From Leishmania martiniquensis (taxonomy: Eukaryota; Euglenozoa; Kinetoplastea; Trypanosomatida; Trypanosomatidae), in assembly GCF_017916325.1 (NCBI RefSeq), contig NC_090171.1, forward strand, positions 822,501 through 886,500: 64,000 nucleotides of DNA. The letters run 5' to 3'. Positions 10,904 to 19,274 of the stretch are shown here, one piece after another; the first letter of the stretch is position 1, and each line of letters opens with the position of its first letter. A program made the position numbers and the translations under genes. The notes beneath the pieces are model-generated. The model saw only the letters and a list, made by a program, of their open reading frames with translations. It did not search any database and was not told the DNA's origin.

Positions 10904-12730
10904 ACGAGAGCAGCGCGCCTTTTTTTTACCCGTATGTGCACCAAACAGTTCGGCAGGGGGATTGGTCGACAGCATGCTTGTGTGTGGGGTGGGCAATGCG
11001 AGTGCAAACGAAACGGGCCGTGGAGCCCTCTCCCTCTACCTCCCTGTCTTCATCTGCATATGCTGGCGTGCACGCGATGAATGCCCGGTGGAGCGGCAGA
11101 TCCCGGCTGCCCCTCGAAGCACTGCCCTCCCTTCCCCTGAGCAAGTTGGCGAGAGCCTCCACTCCTCGTCCCCCCGTCTTTCGACTGTTTGCACGCCTCG
11201 AGTTGGCGCTGTCTCTCGCGTTCACCCGGCCCTTTCGTCGAAGCCGCCAAAGAAGCGGCGGCGGCGGCCCGGCCGGCGCATTGGCGTTTTCGCCCTCTTC
11301 AGCCGTGGAGAGGGACAGATGAAAAGCTGAAAAGGTCACCCCTTTTCGCTTGCGCCTCTCCTCGCACGAAGGCATTTGCACTGTGACGCGCTACGCCATG
11401 CTGGCGGCACCCGCATGCGACTGTGCGCTCTTCGTCCTCGGGGCCTGATGCTGCGCTGCACCTGCCGGCTGCTTCACGATTCGGCGCTCTTTTCGTATCG
11501 CTGGCAGTGCAGCTCTCGCCCCTATCCGAGTTGGGGTAGCGTGAGCGTGTTGCCGTGCGGCTTCTCTGTTCCTCTTTGCTGGACAGCGGGTATGCTGGCA
11601 AAGTGCTTCGCCAGGCGACTTTGAGGGGACGGCGCACTGTCTGCGCAGCACGAACCGCCCCCCTCAAGCGCAGGCGCTCGCGCAACGGAGCAGGAACGTG
11701 TGACGGCCCGTCTTGCGAGCAGCCTAGGGCTTGCATGTGCTCTCGATCGCGAGAGGGGATGGAACCCTGCCTGGCCAGAGACTCAGCGCTGCTAAGCCCG
11801 CCGCCGTCAGTGGGACGAGGTCTTTTCCGGACCCACCGTCTGCTTTGCGGATCAGTGCGATCCGCGGGCGTGGCGCAGGCTTGGCAAAGTTTTCGAAGCG
11901 GAGGTATGGCGGGCAACTCAACGGCGCATTGCGGCTGGCGAGAGGGGTTGCACCAGCCATCTGCATGCCGGCTGTTTTATCCTCTCGCCCCCTTTTTTCA
12001 ACCCAGTCGTGTGACACGCAGAAGTTCGTTTTCTCTCTCTGTCTGCGATTTCGTCGTGCTTGTGGGATGGCACTGGCGCGCTTTTGCGCTCAATCGCCTT
12101 TCCTGATGTCTGCTCGATTCCCTCTGTTTGCTGTCGGACTGAAGGAAAGGAAAAACGACGAGCGGCCTGTCGACTTTTTCTACAGCTCTTGATTAGGCGC
12201 GCGCATGTGCCTGTTGCGCTGTCCTCTCGACCCTTCAGGGGTCTTTTGATCCCTTCTTTGTTTCTTTTCCCGGCAGTTGGCGGCACTGCTCCTCTAACGT
12301 ACTCATGGGTGCATGCCCCCTTCCCATATACGTCGCGTAAAAAAACGTACACGAACACAGACACACAAACACACACGCCTTTTCTGTGTGAAAGCCACCA
12401 ATGGCGGCTAGAGCAGCAGCAGCAGTCGCAGAAGCGGAAGCGGACGTGACGATCGCCTTTATCAATACCGCAATTGGACGGAGCAATCGTCTGATTATCT
12501 TCAGGCTCGTGTCCGTACACAAAGACCCCTTTCATGCTCGACATCGAGCGTATACTGTGGACCGTGCGCCGGCGCATGTTACCCCCCTTTTTGCTTCGCG
12601 CAGTTCGTAAAGTCACGAACTGTCCGCTGCGTATCGAACCCCCTGACGAGCAGCTTCCCTTTCTCTCTTTCTCTTTAGTTTCTGCAGAAGCCCCGGCAGG
12701 GCCCAGCGCGGCCACTACGCGGCACAAAAC
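10904..12730. other. Intergenic region between Cdc20-like gene and ALG3
   Basis: It is made up mostly of the first copy of the 1,085-bp direct repeat (10958-12042), followed by about 690 bp of pyrimidine-rich ALG3 5' flank with a CA tract around 12358-12374. Open frames here are on both strands and look compositional. Confidence 0.7.
10958..12042 (+). repeat. 1,085-bp direct repeat, copy 1
   Basis: Identical by eye to 14617-15701 at a constant offset of 3,659 bp. The match begins at the ggg before attggtcgac and ends at the gt after the ctctctct tract; the next bases differ on both sides. Copy 1 starts 55 bp after the Cdc20-like stop codon, so it probably supplies most of that gene's 3' UTR. 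Long direct repeats flanking genes are known in Leishmania as substrates for extrachromosomal circular amplification. Confidence 0.97.
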
Positions 12731-14053
12731 ATGAGGTTCATGGACGTGGCGCTAGTCGTGGAGACGGCTGTCATTGTCGCAGTTATCGCCACTGTACCCT
12801 ACACGGAGGTTGACTGGAGGGCGTACATGGAGGAGGTGAAGGGCTTCCTCGATGGCGAGTTAAACTACCACAACCTGAGGGGTAGCACTGGATCACTGGT
12901 TTACCCGGGAGGCTTTGTTTGGCTGTACAGTGCCATCTACTGCCTCACCAAGAAGGGGGAGGCTATTTTGTTTGCTCAGTGGATATACGCTGGCGTTTAC
13001 CTTGTGACGTTGGCAATGGTGTTGCGCCTCTACACCCGTGCGGGTCTCACGTGGAGGGCCATGATTCCACTTTTCGTCTCCAAGCGCATCCGAAGCCTTT
13101 ACGTGTTGCGGCTTTTCAACGACTGCTGGGCCATGCTCTTCTTGTTCGCCGCCGTCTCCTTCATCGCAGGCCGCCCCAGTGACCCTGCCAAGCGCTCGCA
13201 CCAGTGGCTCGTTGGCTGCCTGTGCTACAGCATTGCCGTGTCCATCAAGATGAACGTGCTCCTCTTCGCACCGGGTATGCTTTACGTCATGCTCCGCACG
13301 CTTCCTCTCAGGCGAGTGGTGTGCTACTTGCTTCTCTGTGCCGCATGGCAAGTGGCTGTGGGCCTGCCTTTCCTGGCTTACAACTGCAAGGCGTACCTCT
13401 CCAAGAGCTTTGACCTTCATCGCGTTTTCACACACCGCTGGTCAGTAAACTATCAGTTTCTCGATGCAGAGGTTTTCGGCAAGCCTGCATTGGGCCAGGC
13501 GCTGCTTGTGATGACGTTGGCGACGTGGGTGCTGCTGTGGCGTACGCGCTGGGCCTCACGCACGTACCTGACGGATGAGGAAGCATACGTTCTGCATCCG
13601 GTAATCGCTGATACTCGTCGGCAGAGCACATTCGCTCGCTGCAGCACTACGGAAGACGAGCAGAAGGCGCAGAGACATGCCGTTTACACGTCTGTGCTGC
13701 TCACCTTCTTCGAGGCGAACCTTGTCGGGATCGCTTTCGCCCGCTCCATTCACTACCAGTTTTACACGTGGTTCTTCTACACAGTCCCCTTTGTTCTCGC
13801 CCATACAATGTTCCCACGGCTGCTGCAGCTTCTGAGCTTCGCCCTTATTCGCCAGGCGTTCGAAGTGTATCCACCAACAGCAACGACATCGCTGATGTTA
13901 CAGGGAGGATTTGCCTTGATGCTATTGGCGTTTTTATTTTTAGGTCATGACGGTCTTGAAGCTGCTCTACCGAGAAACACGCGGCGCGCCAGGCGCACAG
14001 AACCGAAGCCGGGGCAAGCGCAGGTGGTGGGTGGCGCGTCAGGGGAGCAGTAG
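12731..14053 (+). CDS. ALG3: Dol-P-Man:Man5GlcNAc2-PP-Dol alpha-1,3-mannosyltransferase (ALG3, GT58)
   Basis: A 440-aa multi-pass ER membrane enzyme that adds the first lumenal mannose from dolichol-phosphate-mannose to the lipid-linked oligosaccharide for N-glycosylation. GT58/ALG3 signatures are visible in order: YTEVDWRAYMEEV near residue 24, GSLVYPGGFVW near 54, YVLRLFNDCWAM near 120, SIKMNVLLFAPG near 172, GLPFLAYN near 213, KSFDLHRVFTHRWSVNYQFL near 226, and ARSIHYQFYTWFF near 335. Many hydrophobic helices separate these motifs. The C-terminal 30 residues are basic and hydrophilic. The ATG at 12731 is the first after a pyrimidine-rich 5' flank and starts with a hydrophobic segment, as expected. 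The gene lies alone between two identical 1,085-bp direct repeats, so its dosage could change by recombination between them. Confidence 0.96.
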   Translation: MRFMDVALVVETAVIVAVIATVPYTEVDWRAYMEEVKGFLDGELNYHNLRGSTGSLVYPGGFVWLYSAIYCLTKKGEAILFAQWIYAGVYLVTLAMVLRLYTRAGLTWRAMIPLFVSKRIRSLYVLRLFNDCWAMLFLFAAVSFIAGRPSDPAKRSHQWLVGCLCYSIAVSIKMNVLLFAPGMLYVMLRTLPLRRVVCYLLLCAAWQVAVGLPFLAYNCKAYLSKSFDLHRVFTHRWSVNYQFLDAEVFGKPALGQALLVMTLATWVLLWRTRWASRTYLTDEEAYVLHPVIADTRRQSTFARCSTTEDEQKAQRHAVYTSVLLTFFEANLVGIAFARSIHYQFYTWFFYTVPFVLAHTMFPRLLQLLSFALIRQAFEVYPPTATTSLMLQGGFALMLLAFLFLGHDGLEAALPRNTRRARRTEPKPGQAQVVGGASGEQ

Positions 14054-14054
14054 C

Positions 14055-14570
14055 TTAGTGAGGCGATGACCGCATCGACAGCTGCTGCCAGGACCTTTGT
14101 GACGATACTAGCCGCCTGTGGAGTTGTGCAGTCGAATCTGCCGTCACGGCAGCGGACTGTAGGCAAACCTTGAACTGCAGCATCGTTCAAGGCGACTTTC
14201 TCAGCACGCAGCGAGTACGGGGACTGATATGGCCACGAAGAGGCCACCCTCATGTGTAACACGCACTATTGCACAGGTTGTCTGGCTGCCCTTTGAGCCG
14301 GCTCGTCCCTCCCCCATGTAAAGTGTCCCGTTCGTGGAGTGAAGCACCTTGTAGAGACCTTTTGGCCATCTCGTGAAAATGCAGATCTCCTGCTGTCCCT
14401 CCCTCTCGCACATGTATACGTGTGACCGCCATGACTCCCGGATGCGCGTCTCAGGACCTCATCTTTAGGCTCACGTGTATGCGCTCAAGCGCGTTGGTCG
14501 GGAACCGCCCATCGCGAGGGGCCACGACGTCACGACGCTTGGCGGCCGTTGTCGAAGGAAAGCGGGCCAC
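14055..14570 (-). pseudogene. Possible decayed coding sequence, antisense, downstream of ALG3
   Basis: Read on the minus strand, successive segments in different frames look protein-like and not compositional: RRDVVAPRDGRFPTNALERI near 14490-14550, ICIFTRWPKGLYKVLHSTNG near 14330-14390, and LRAEKVALNDAAVQGLPTVR near 14150-14215 followed by a helix-like stretch down to about 14060. At least one frame change is needed around 14240-14250 and others near 14400-14460. I do not recognise the family. It opposes the transcription direction of every confident gene here, which fits a relic that arrived by inversion or rearrangement. It could still be chance in GC-rich DNA. Confidence 0.35.
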
Positions 14571-14616
14571 GGGTGATGTGTGCACACATGAAGAGCGGCG
14601 GCGGTCCCTGGCCAAA

Positions 14617-15701
14617 GGGATTGGTCGACAGCATGCTTGTGTGTGGGGTGGGCAATGCGAGTGCAAACGAAACGGGCCGTGGAGCCCTCTCCCTCTACCT
14701 CCCTGTCTTCATCTGCATATGCTGGCGTGCACGCGATGAATGCCCGGTGGAGCGGCAGATCCCGGCTGCCCCTCGAAGCACTGCCCTCCCTTCCCCTGAG
14801 CAAGTTGGCGAGAGCCTCCACTCCTCGTCCCCCCGTCTTTCGACTGTTTGCACGCCTCGAGTTGGCGCTGTCTCTCGCGTTCACCCGGCCCTTTCGTCGA
14901 AGCCGCCAAAGAAGCGGCGGCGGCGGCCCGGCCGGCGCATTGGCGTTTTCGCCCTCTTCAGCCGTGGAGAGGGACAGATGAAAAGCTGAAAAGGTCACCC
15001 CTTTTCGCTTGCGCCTCTCCTCGCACGAAGGCATTTGCACTGTGACGCGCTACGCCATGCTGGCGGCACCCGCATGCGACTGTGCGCTCTTCGTCCTCGG
15101 GGCCTGATGCTGCGCTGCACCTGCCGGCTGCTTCACGATTCGGCGCTCTTTTCGTATCGCTGGCAGTGCAGCTCTCGCCCCTATCCGAGTTGGGGTAGCG
15201 TGAGCGTGTTGCCGTGCGGCTTCTCTGTTCCTCTTTGCTGGACAGCGGGTATGCTGGCAAAGTGCTTCGCCAGGCGACTTTGAGGGGACGGCGCACTGTC
15301 TGCGCAGCACGAACCGCCCCCCTCAAGCGCAGGCGCTCGCGCAACGGAGCAGGAACGTGTGACGGCCCGTCTTGCGAGCAGCCTAGGGCTTGCATGTGCT
15401 CTCGATCGCGAGAGGGGATGGAACCCTGCCTGGCCAGAGACTCAGCGCTGCTAAGCCCGCCGCCGTCAGTGGGACGAGGTCTTTTCCGGACCCACCGTCT
15501 GCTTTGCGGATCAGTGCGATCCGCGGGCGTGGCGCAGGCTTGGCAAAGTTTTCGAAGCGGAGGTATGGCGGGCAACTCAACGGCGCATTGCGGCTGGCGA
15601 GAGGGGTTGCACCAGCCATCTGCATGCCGGCTGTTTTATCCTCTCGCCCCCTTTTTTCAACCCAGTCGTGTGACACGCAGAAGTTCGTTTTCTCTCTCTG
15701 T
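14617..15701 (+). repeat. 1,085-bp direct repeat, copy 2
   Basis: Second copy of 10958-12042, in the same orientation, with no difference seen by eye. It begins 563 bp after the ALG3 stop and is followed, after about 146 bp, by the inverted element copy B. Recombination with copy 1 would release a circle of 3,659 bp carrying ALG3 and one repeat. Confidence 0.97.
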
Positions 15702-15847
15702 GTAAGGGTAAAAGCGCATGGATGGGACTAGTGAGAACGTTTTCGGGGTTCTCATACGGGATGCAGCGCTATACAGCTCATACTCTGTGACTTCGCGGAA
15801 AGAAAAAGCTAATGCCACAGTGGGTAGGGTGGATTCTGTCTTTTTCT

Positions 15848-16630
15848 CAGCGTCCTCCTCGCACCACGAACACGTCGACTAGTAGGCCCACTACAGCTGC
15901 AGCCCACACTCGCCCCTCTGACGTCCCACGGCTGCATCCGGGTCGCCCAGGACGCACCGTCTGCCGCCGCATCGCGCCATGCGCACGGCAGGCACTCCCT
16001 GCCCTTCCGCGCTGCCTCTTCGGACGCGCACTGCGCGATCAGCCCCCGACAGGCACGGGCGGACTTCGTGCTGTCGTCCAGGCGGGCCGCGCTCGAGGGC
16101 GGAGGCGGCGGCGTCTGTCGTGGGGGTAGCAGGGGGCGGCCTAGGTGCATGCCGCATGAGCGCTCCCCTCCTCGCCGAAAGGGGGCTGGCCAGCCGCAGG
16201 GCAGGGCCCTCGGAGACCCTGCGCGCTGCCTGCGTGCCGCGCCTCGCCCTCAGCCGCTTCAAGCCGCGCAACTCCGCGATGGCGTGCGCGGGCTCTCCAC
16301 ATTCGGGCCTGCAGGGCTGGGCGACGTGGCTCGTGGCGCGAGCGCCACGCCCCCGGCATCTGCGCCTCATCGGCACACCCCGTCGGGTGTGGGAGGTGCC
16401 GCACATGTGCACCCCTCGGGGCCCACGGCTACGGATCGCTTCGCGCCCTTTGACCTCGGGGCGCTTCTGTCCGGATGCCACACACCGCGCCGGCACCGCT
16501 CGGCAGCGCGCGTGCGCACAGAGGACCCGTGGCCCGTCGCGCCCTGGTGGGGCACAGGAGGGATGGGAGGCAGCCATGGACACCCGGCGGGCGACGTCCG
16601 CGCAGCCCGAGTGGGATGCGCGTAATCAGG
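15848..16630 (-). repeat. GC-rich repeated element, copy B (fullest copy, inverted)
   Basis: At 783 bp this is the longest copy seen. Positions 15848-16460 match 1-613 in reverse complement, and the right end (about 16557-16630) matches 62514-62587. It is bounded on the left by cag following a T/C run, and on the right by aatcagg, the reverse complement of the start of copy C. Reading in the A/C orientation, the copy is followed by gaaaaag, a short A-rich run that could be the trace of a poly(A) tail, although copies A and C do not preserve it well. Both strands are open for more than 200 codons. I do not call a gene because copy C, with two internal deletions, shows no sign of coding constraint. 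Confidence 0.88.
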
Positions 16631-18334
16631 TCAGCGTGTAGGAGCTTTTATGGGAGGATGCATACATGTCTGTGCGGAGTAGTTTATTGTCAACTTTGGA
16701 AAGGTGTAGTATCCGTATGATGGGCGCGTGTTTGTTTGGCACTCCTGCAGTGCAGGTGGCGCAGCCGACCTCAGCTGATGCGCAGCCTCACAGACGGGTT
16801 GGTTGGCGCAGCAGCTCGTGGCCTTGGAGCACATGAAAGGTGTGGCGCGCACCTCCTGTTGCTCTGCCCTCTCGTCCTAAAGAGTATCTGCATGGCGATG
16901 AGCGCATCGTGCGAGGGATTGCGAGACACAGAAAAAGAACCGCTTCGCCATCGGCTTGGCAGTCACGCCTGTGCTTTTTTGCCGAGGCGCAGCCGGAGAG
17001 GCCTTCACACCCTACGGGGCGCGAACTCTGCGCCGCGTTTGCGGGTACTTCTTCCGCTGGAATGCGTTATGCTGCTCTGGTGCACACCGAAAAGACGGGT
17101 AGGCCTCCCTCATCGGCGTCTCTCACGGGGCTAGCGAAGCCGTCGGCTGTAAGAAGCGGAAGGCCCTGCTCGCTCATGAGCAGACCCTCTCCCCCTGAAA
17201 AAAAAGAGAATAGACATGAGAGAACAAACGAGAGGTTCCAGGCAATTGTGGGCGGGCATGAGAGAGCGATAACGAAGTTCGGATCGTTTCGTGTATGCAC
17301 CGTTATTTCGTAGCCCCCTTCAGCCTTGCATGCGGGCAGCTCTGTGCTCTCGCTCATGGACAACTTTCCGCATCCCTTTCTTTCGCCGCCTGTGAATTGG
17401 CGTGGTGGCGACGCTAATGGCGTCAACATGACGCTCGTCCCCTCGCTCTCCTCCACTCCCCTGCCCCGCTGCACACCCACATACACCCACTCGATCGAAG
17501 GAAAATAGCGACGGCAATCATCACCGAACATTGTACAGTTTTTTCTTGTGCCCGCCTGTTGTTCCGCTCTGCACCCCGAGCACAGCTCTGCCATCCGTCG
17601 CCGGCTGTCAGCGTGCCTTTGCTGTCTCGTTGCCAGCTTCTCCCTCTCTCTCTGAACTGTGCAGTGTTGGCCCTGACCTCCTCTGGCTTTTCTTCAAGGT
17701 GTACATCTTCGCTGCCATACCCCCCCCATTCCGCGCCCACCTGAAAAAGCGCGTACGCGAATATAATCACGCAGCTGAAGGTAACGGAAACCCGCGAGCG
17801 CAGCCCACTGTCTGTTGCCCTCACTCTTCTGACCCGACTCACGCTGTCAAGGCTGCACGAGTAAACAAGGAGGAGGGGGGACGTTGAAAAAAGAAACCGG
17901 AGAGGAGCTGTACTCCTGTGTTAAGGTCCTCGAAGGACTCCTCTGCTTCCGCGGACAACTTTCTGGAACGGCTCTCTCTTTGCTTGTGCCGCGGTGATTT
18001 TGCTGACTTGCTTGTACTGCCTGCGTGAGAGCGCAGTGTTCTCGAATACGTAAAGGCGTGTGCGCGTGTGTGGAGTGGTGCGCTATTCAGATTTAAGCTC
18101 GCTTACGCACGTGCATCTCAGCCGCAAGAGGTATATTCAGTTCTGTCCTTTGGACTTCGTCGTCACCTCTGGTCTTTCCCCCTCATCCACCTCCCAGAGA
18201 TTCCCTCCACGCTCCTCCCTTCCATACACGCACACACATTTAGGCACAAGCGTTTTTTCATTCTTCTTGCGCTTTGCTGTTCTGTGCCTTTTTCTCGTTT
18301 CCGCACGCTCTAAACATCCCTCTCCCTATAAAAG

Positions 18335-18358
18335 TATATATATATATATATATTATAT
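18335..18358. repeat. (TA)n microsatellite
   Basis: About eleven TA units interrupted once near the 3' end, in the spacer upstream of the phosphatase gene. Confidence 0.85.
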
Positions 18359-19139
18359 CTGCATGCATACACAGAGTCGCACAAGCTCCCTCGTAAGAGA
18401 CTCCGGCGTGCGGGTATCGCTTCTCTCTGCTTCTCTCGTCATTGTCGCAGCTGCGTGCTCTTTCTCCCCTTCTCATTTTTCTTCGCTGAGGTGCGAACTC
18501 TTGACACACACACACACGCACACTTTCCAGTGGAGTCCCCCGACGCCGCCCTCTCTTTGAGGCCCTCTCTCATTCCCCCTCCGTCCTCCTCTGCTCAGCG
18601 GAGAGTCCTTTCGGGTGATTGCCCGTCGCCGTTTTTCGTGCTGGTGCCTTCGAGACCGTGGTGGAGCATCCCTTTTTCGCCCTCACGAGCTGTTTCTCTT
18701 TCTTTTGAAGATTGTCGAGGCGATCACAACGAACGCGCACTCCTGACGCGTCGCGGTAACCGTTGCTTGCGTTTCGTCGTCCCACTTATTCTCTCTTTTT
18801 CGTTTTTTTTCTTCACGTTGGTTTACCCATCAGGTGTGCTTTTGCGATCTCTCTTCTTGTGCCTGTCGTGCGTTGTGGCTGTGCGTTCGTGTCGTCGACC
18901 TCCAGTTCGGTTGACAGTTATCTTTGTCGCCAGAGTGCATGAGACGGCACTCGCTTTCGTTTTCTCTCATTCAACAGACGGTGTTTTGTTGTGGTGCCGC
19001 GGAGGTGCGTGAAGAAGCCTTGTCACGAGAAGGTATTCCGCAGTCGACGCGAGAAGCATACGCCCGCGCGGGCTCGCGATTCGGCCCCCGCTCCACACAC
19101 ACGCACAGAATCGGTGACGCACAGCGCATCCGACGACCG

Positions 19140-19168
19140 ATTCCAGCCAGGCCTTCCTCTATTCACAG
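19140..19168 (+). promoter_or_regulatory. Candidate trans-splice acceptor of the phosphatase gene
   Basis: A pyrimidine-rich stretch ends in ttcacag, with AG at 19167-19168, about 106 nt upstream of the ATG at 19275. A second C-rich tract at about 19211-19231 lies closer to the start, so the true site is uncertain. Confidence 0.35.
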
Positions 19169-19274
19169 CGGTAAGGCTTCGTGTATTGTGCACCCTTGGT
19201 GAGGCTCATTACCCCCCCCGCCCCCTTCCCAACGCGCCGGCCCGTCTACAATTTGCACTGAGCTTCACGCCATC

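Larger units (their letters stand above)
16640..19274. other. Intergenic region upstream of the PPP phosphatase
   Basis: No confident gene. The first part (about 16700-17180) has protein-like frames with stops between them, including a WD-like YDGRVFVWH segment at 16716 and a longer frame starting near 16840; these could be remnants but the support is weak. From about 17320 the DNA is strongly pyrimidine-rich, with a TA tract at 18335-18358 and a CA tract near 18504-18522, as expected for the 5' flank of the next gene. Confidence 0.5.

Noticed and set aside
11299..11916. 205-codon minus-strand ORF in the direct repeat (also 14958-15575)
   Set aside because: It duplicates only because the DNA is duplicated; composition is Arg/Ser/Pro-rich and no domain is visible.
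12731..14053. Reading the mannosyltransferase as PIG-M/GPI14
   Set aside because: The motif order (YTEVDWRAYM, GSLVYPGGFVW, RLFND, SIKMNVLLFAPG, HYQFYTWFF) is that of ALG3/GT58, not of GPI mannosyltransferase I.
15891..16583. 230-codon ORF in element copy B as a gene
   Set aside because: Both strands are open because of GC content, and copy C has large deletions without frame preservation.
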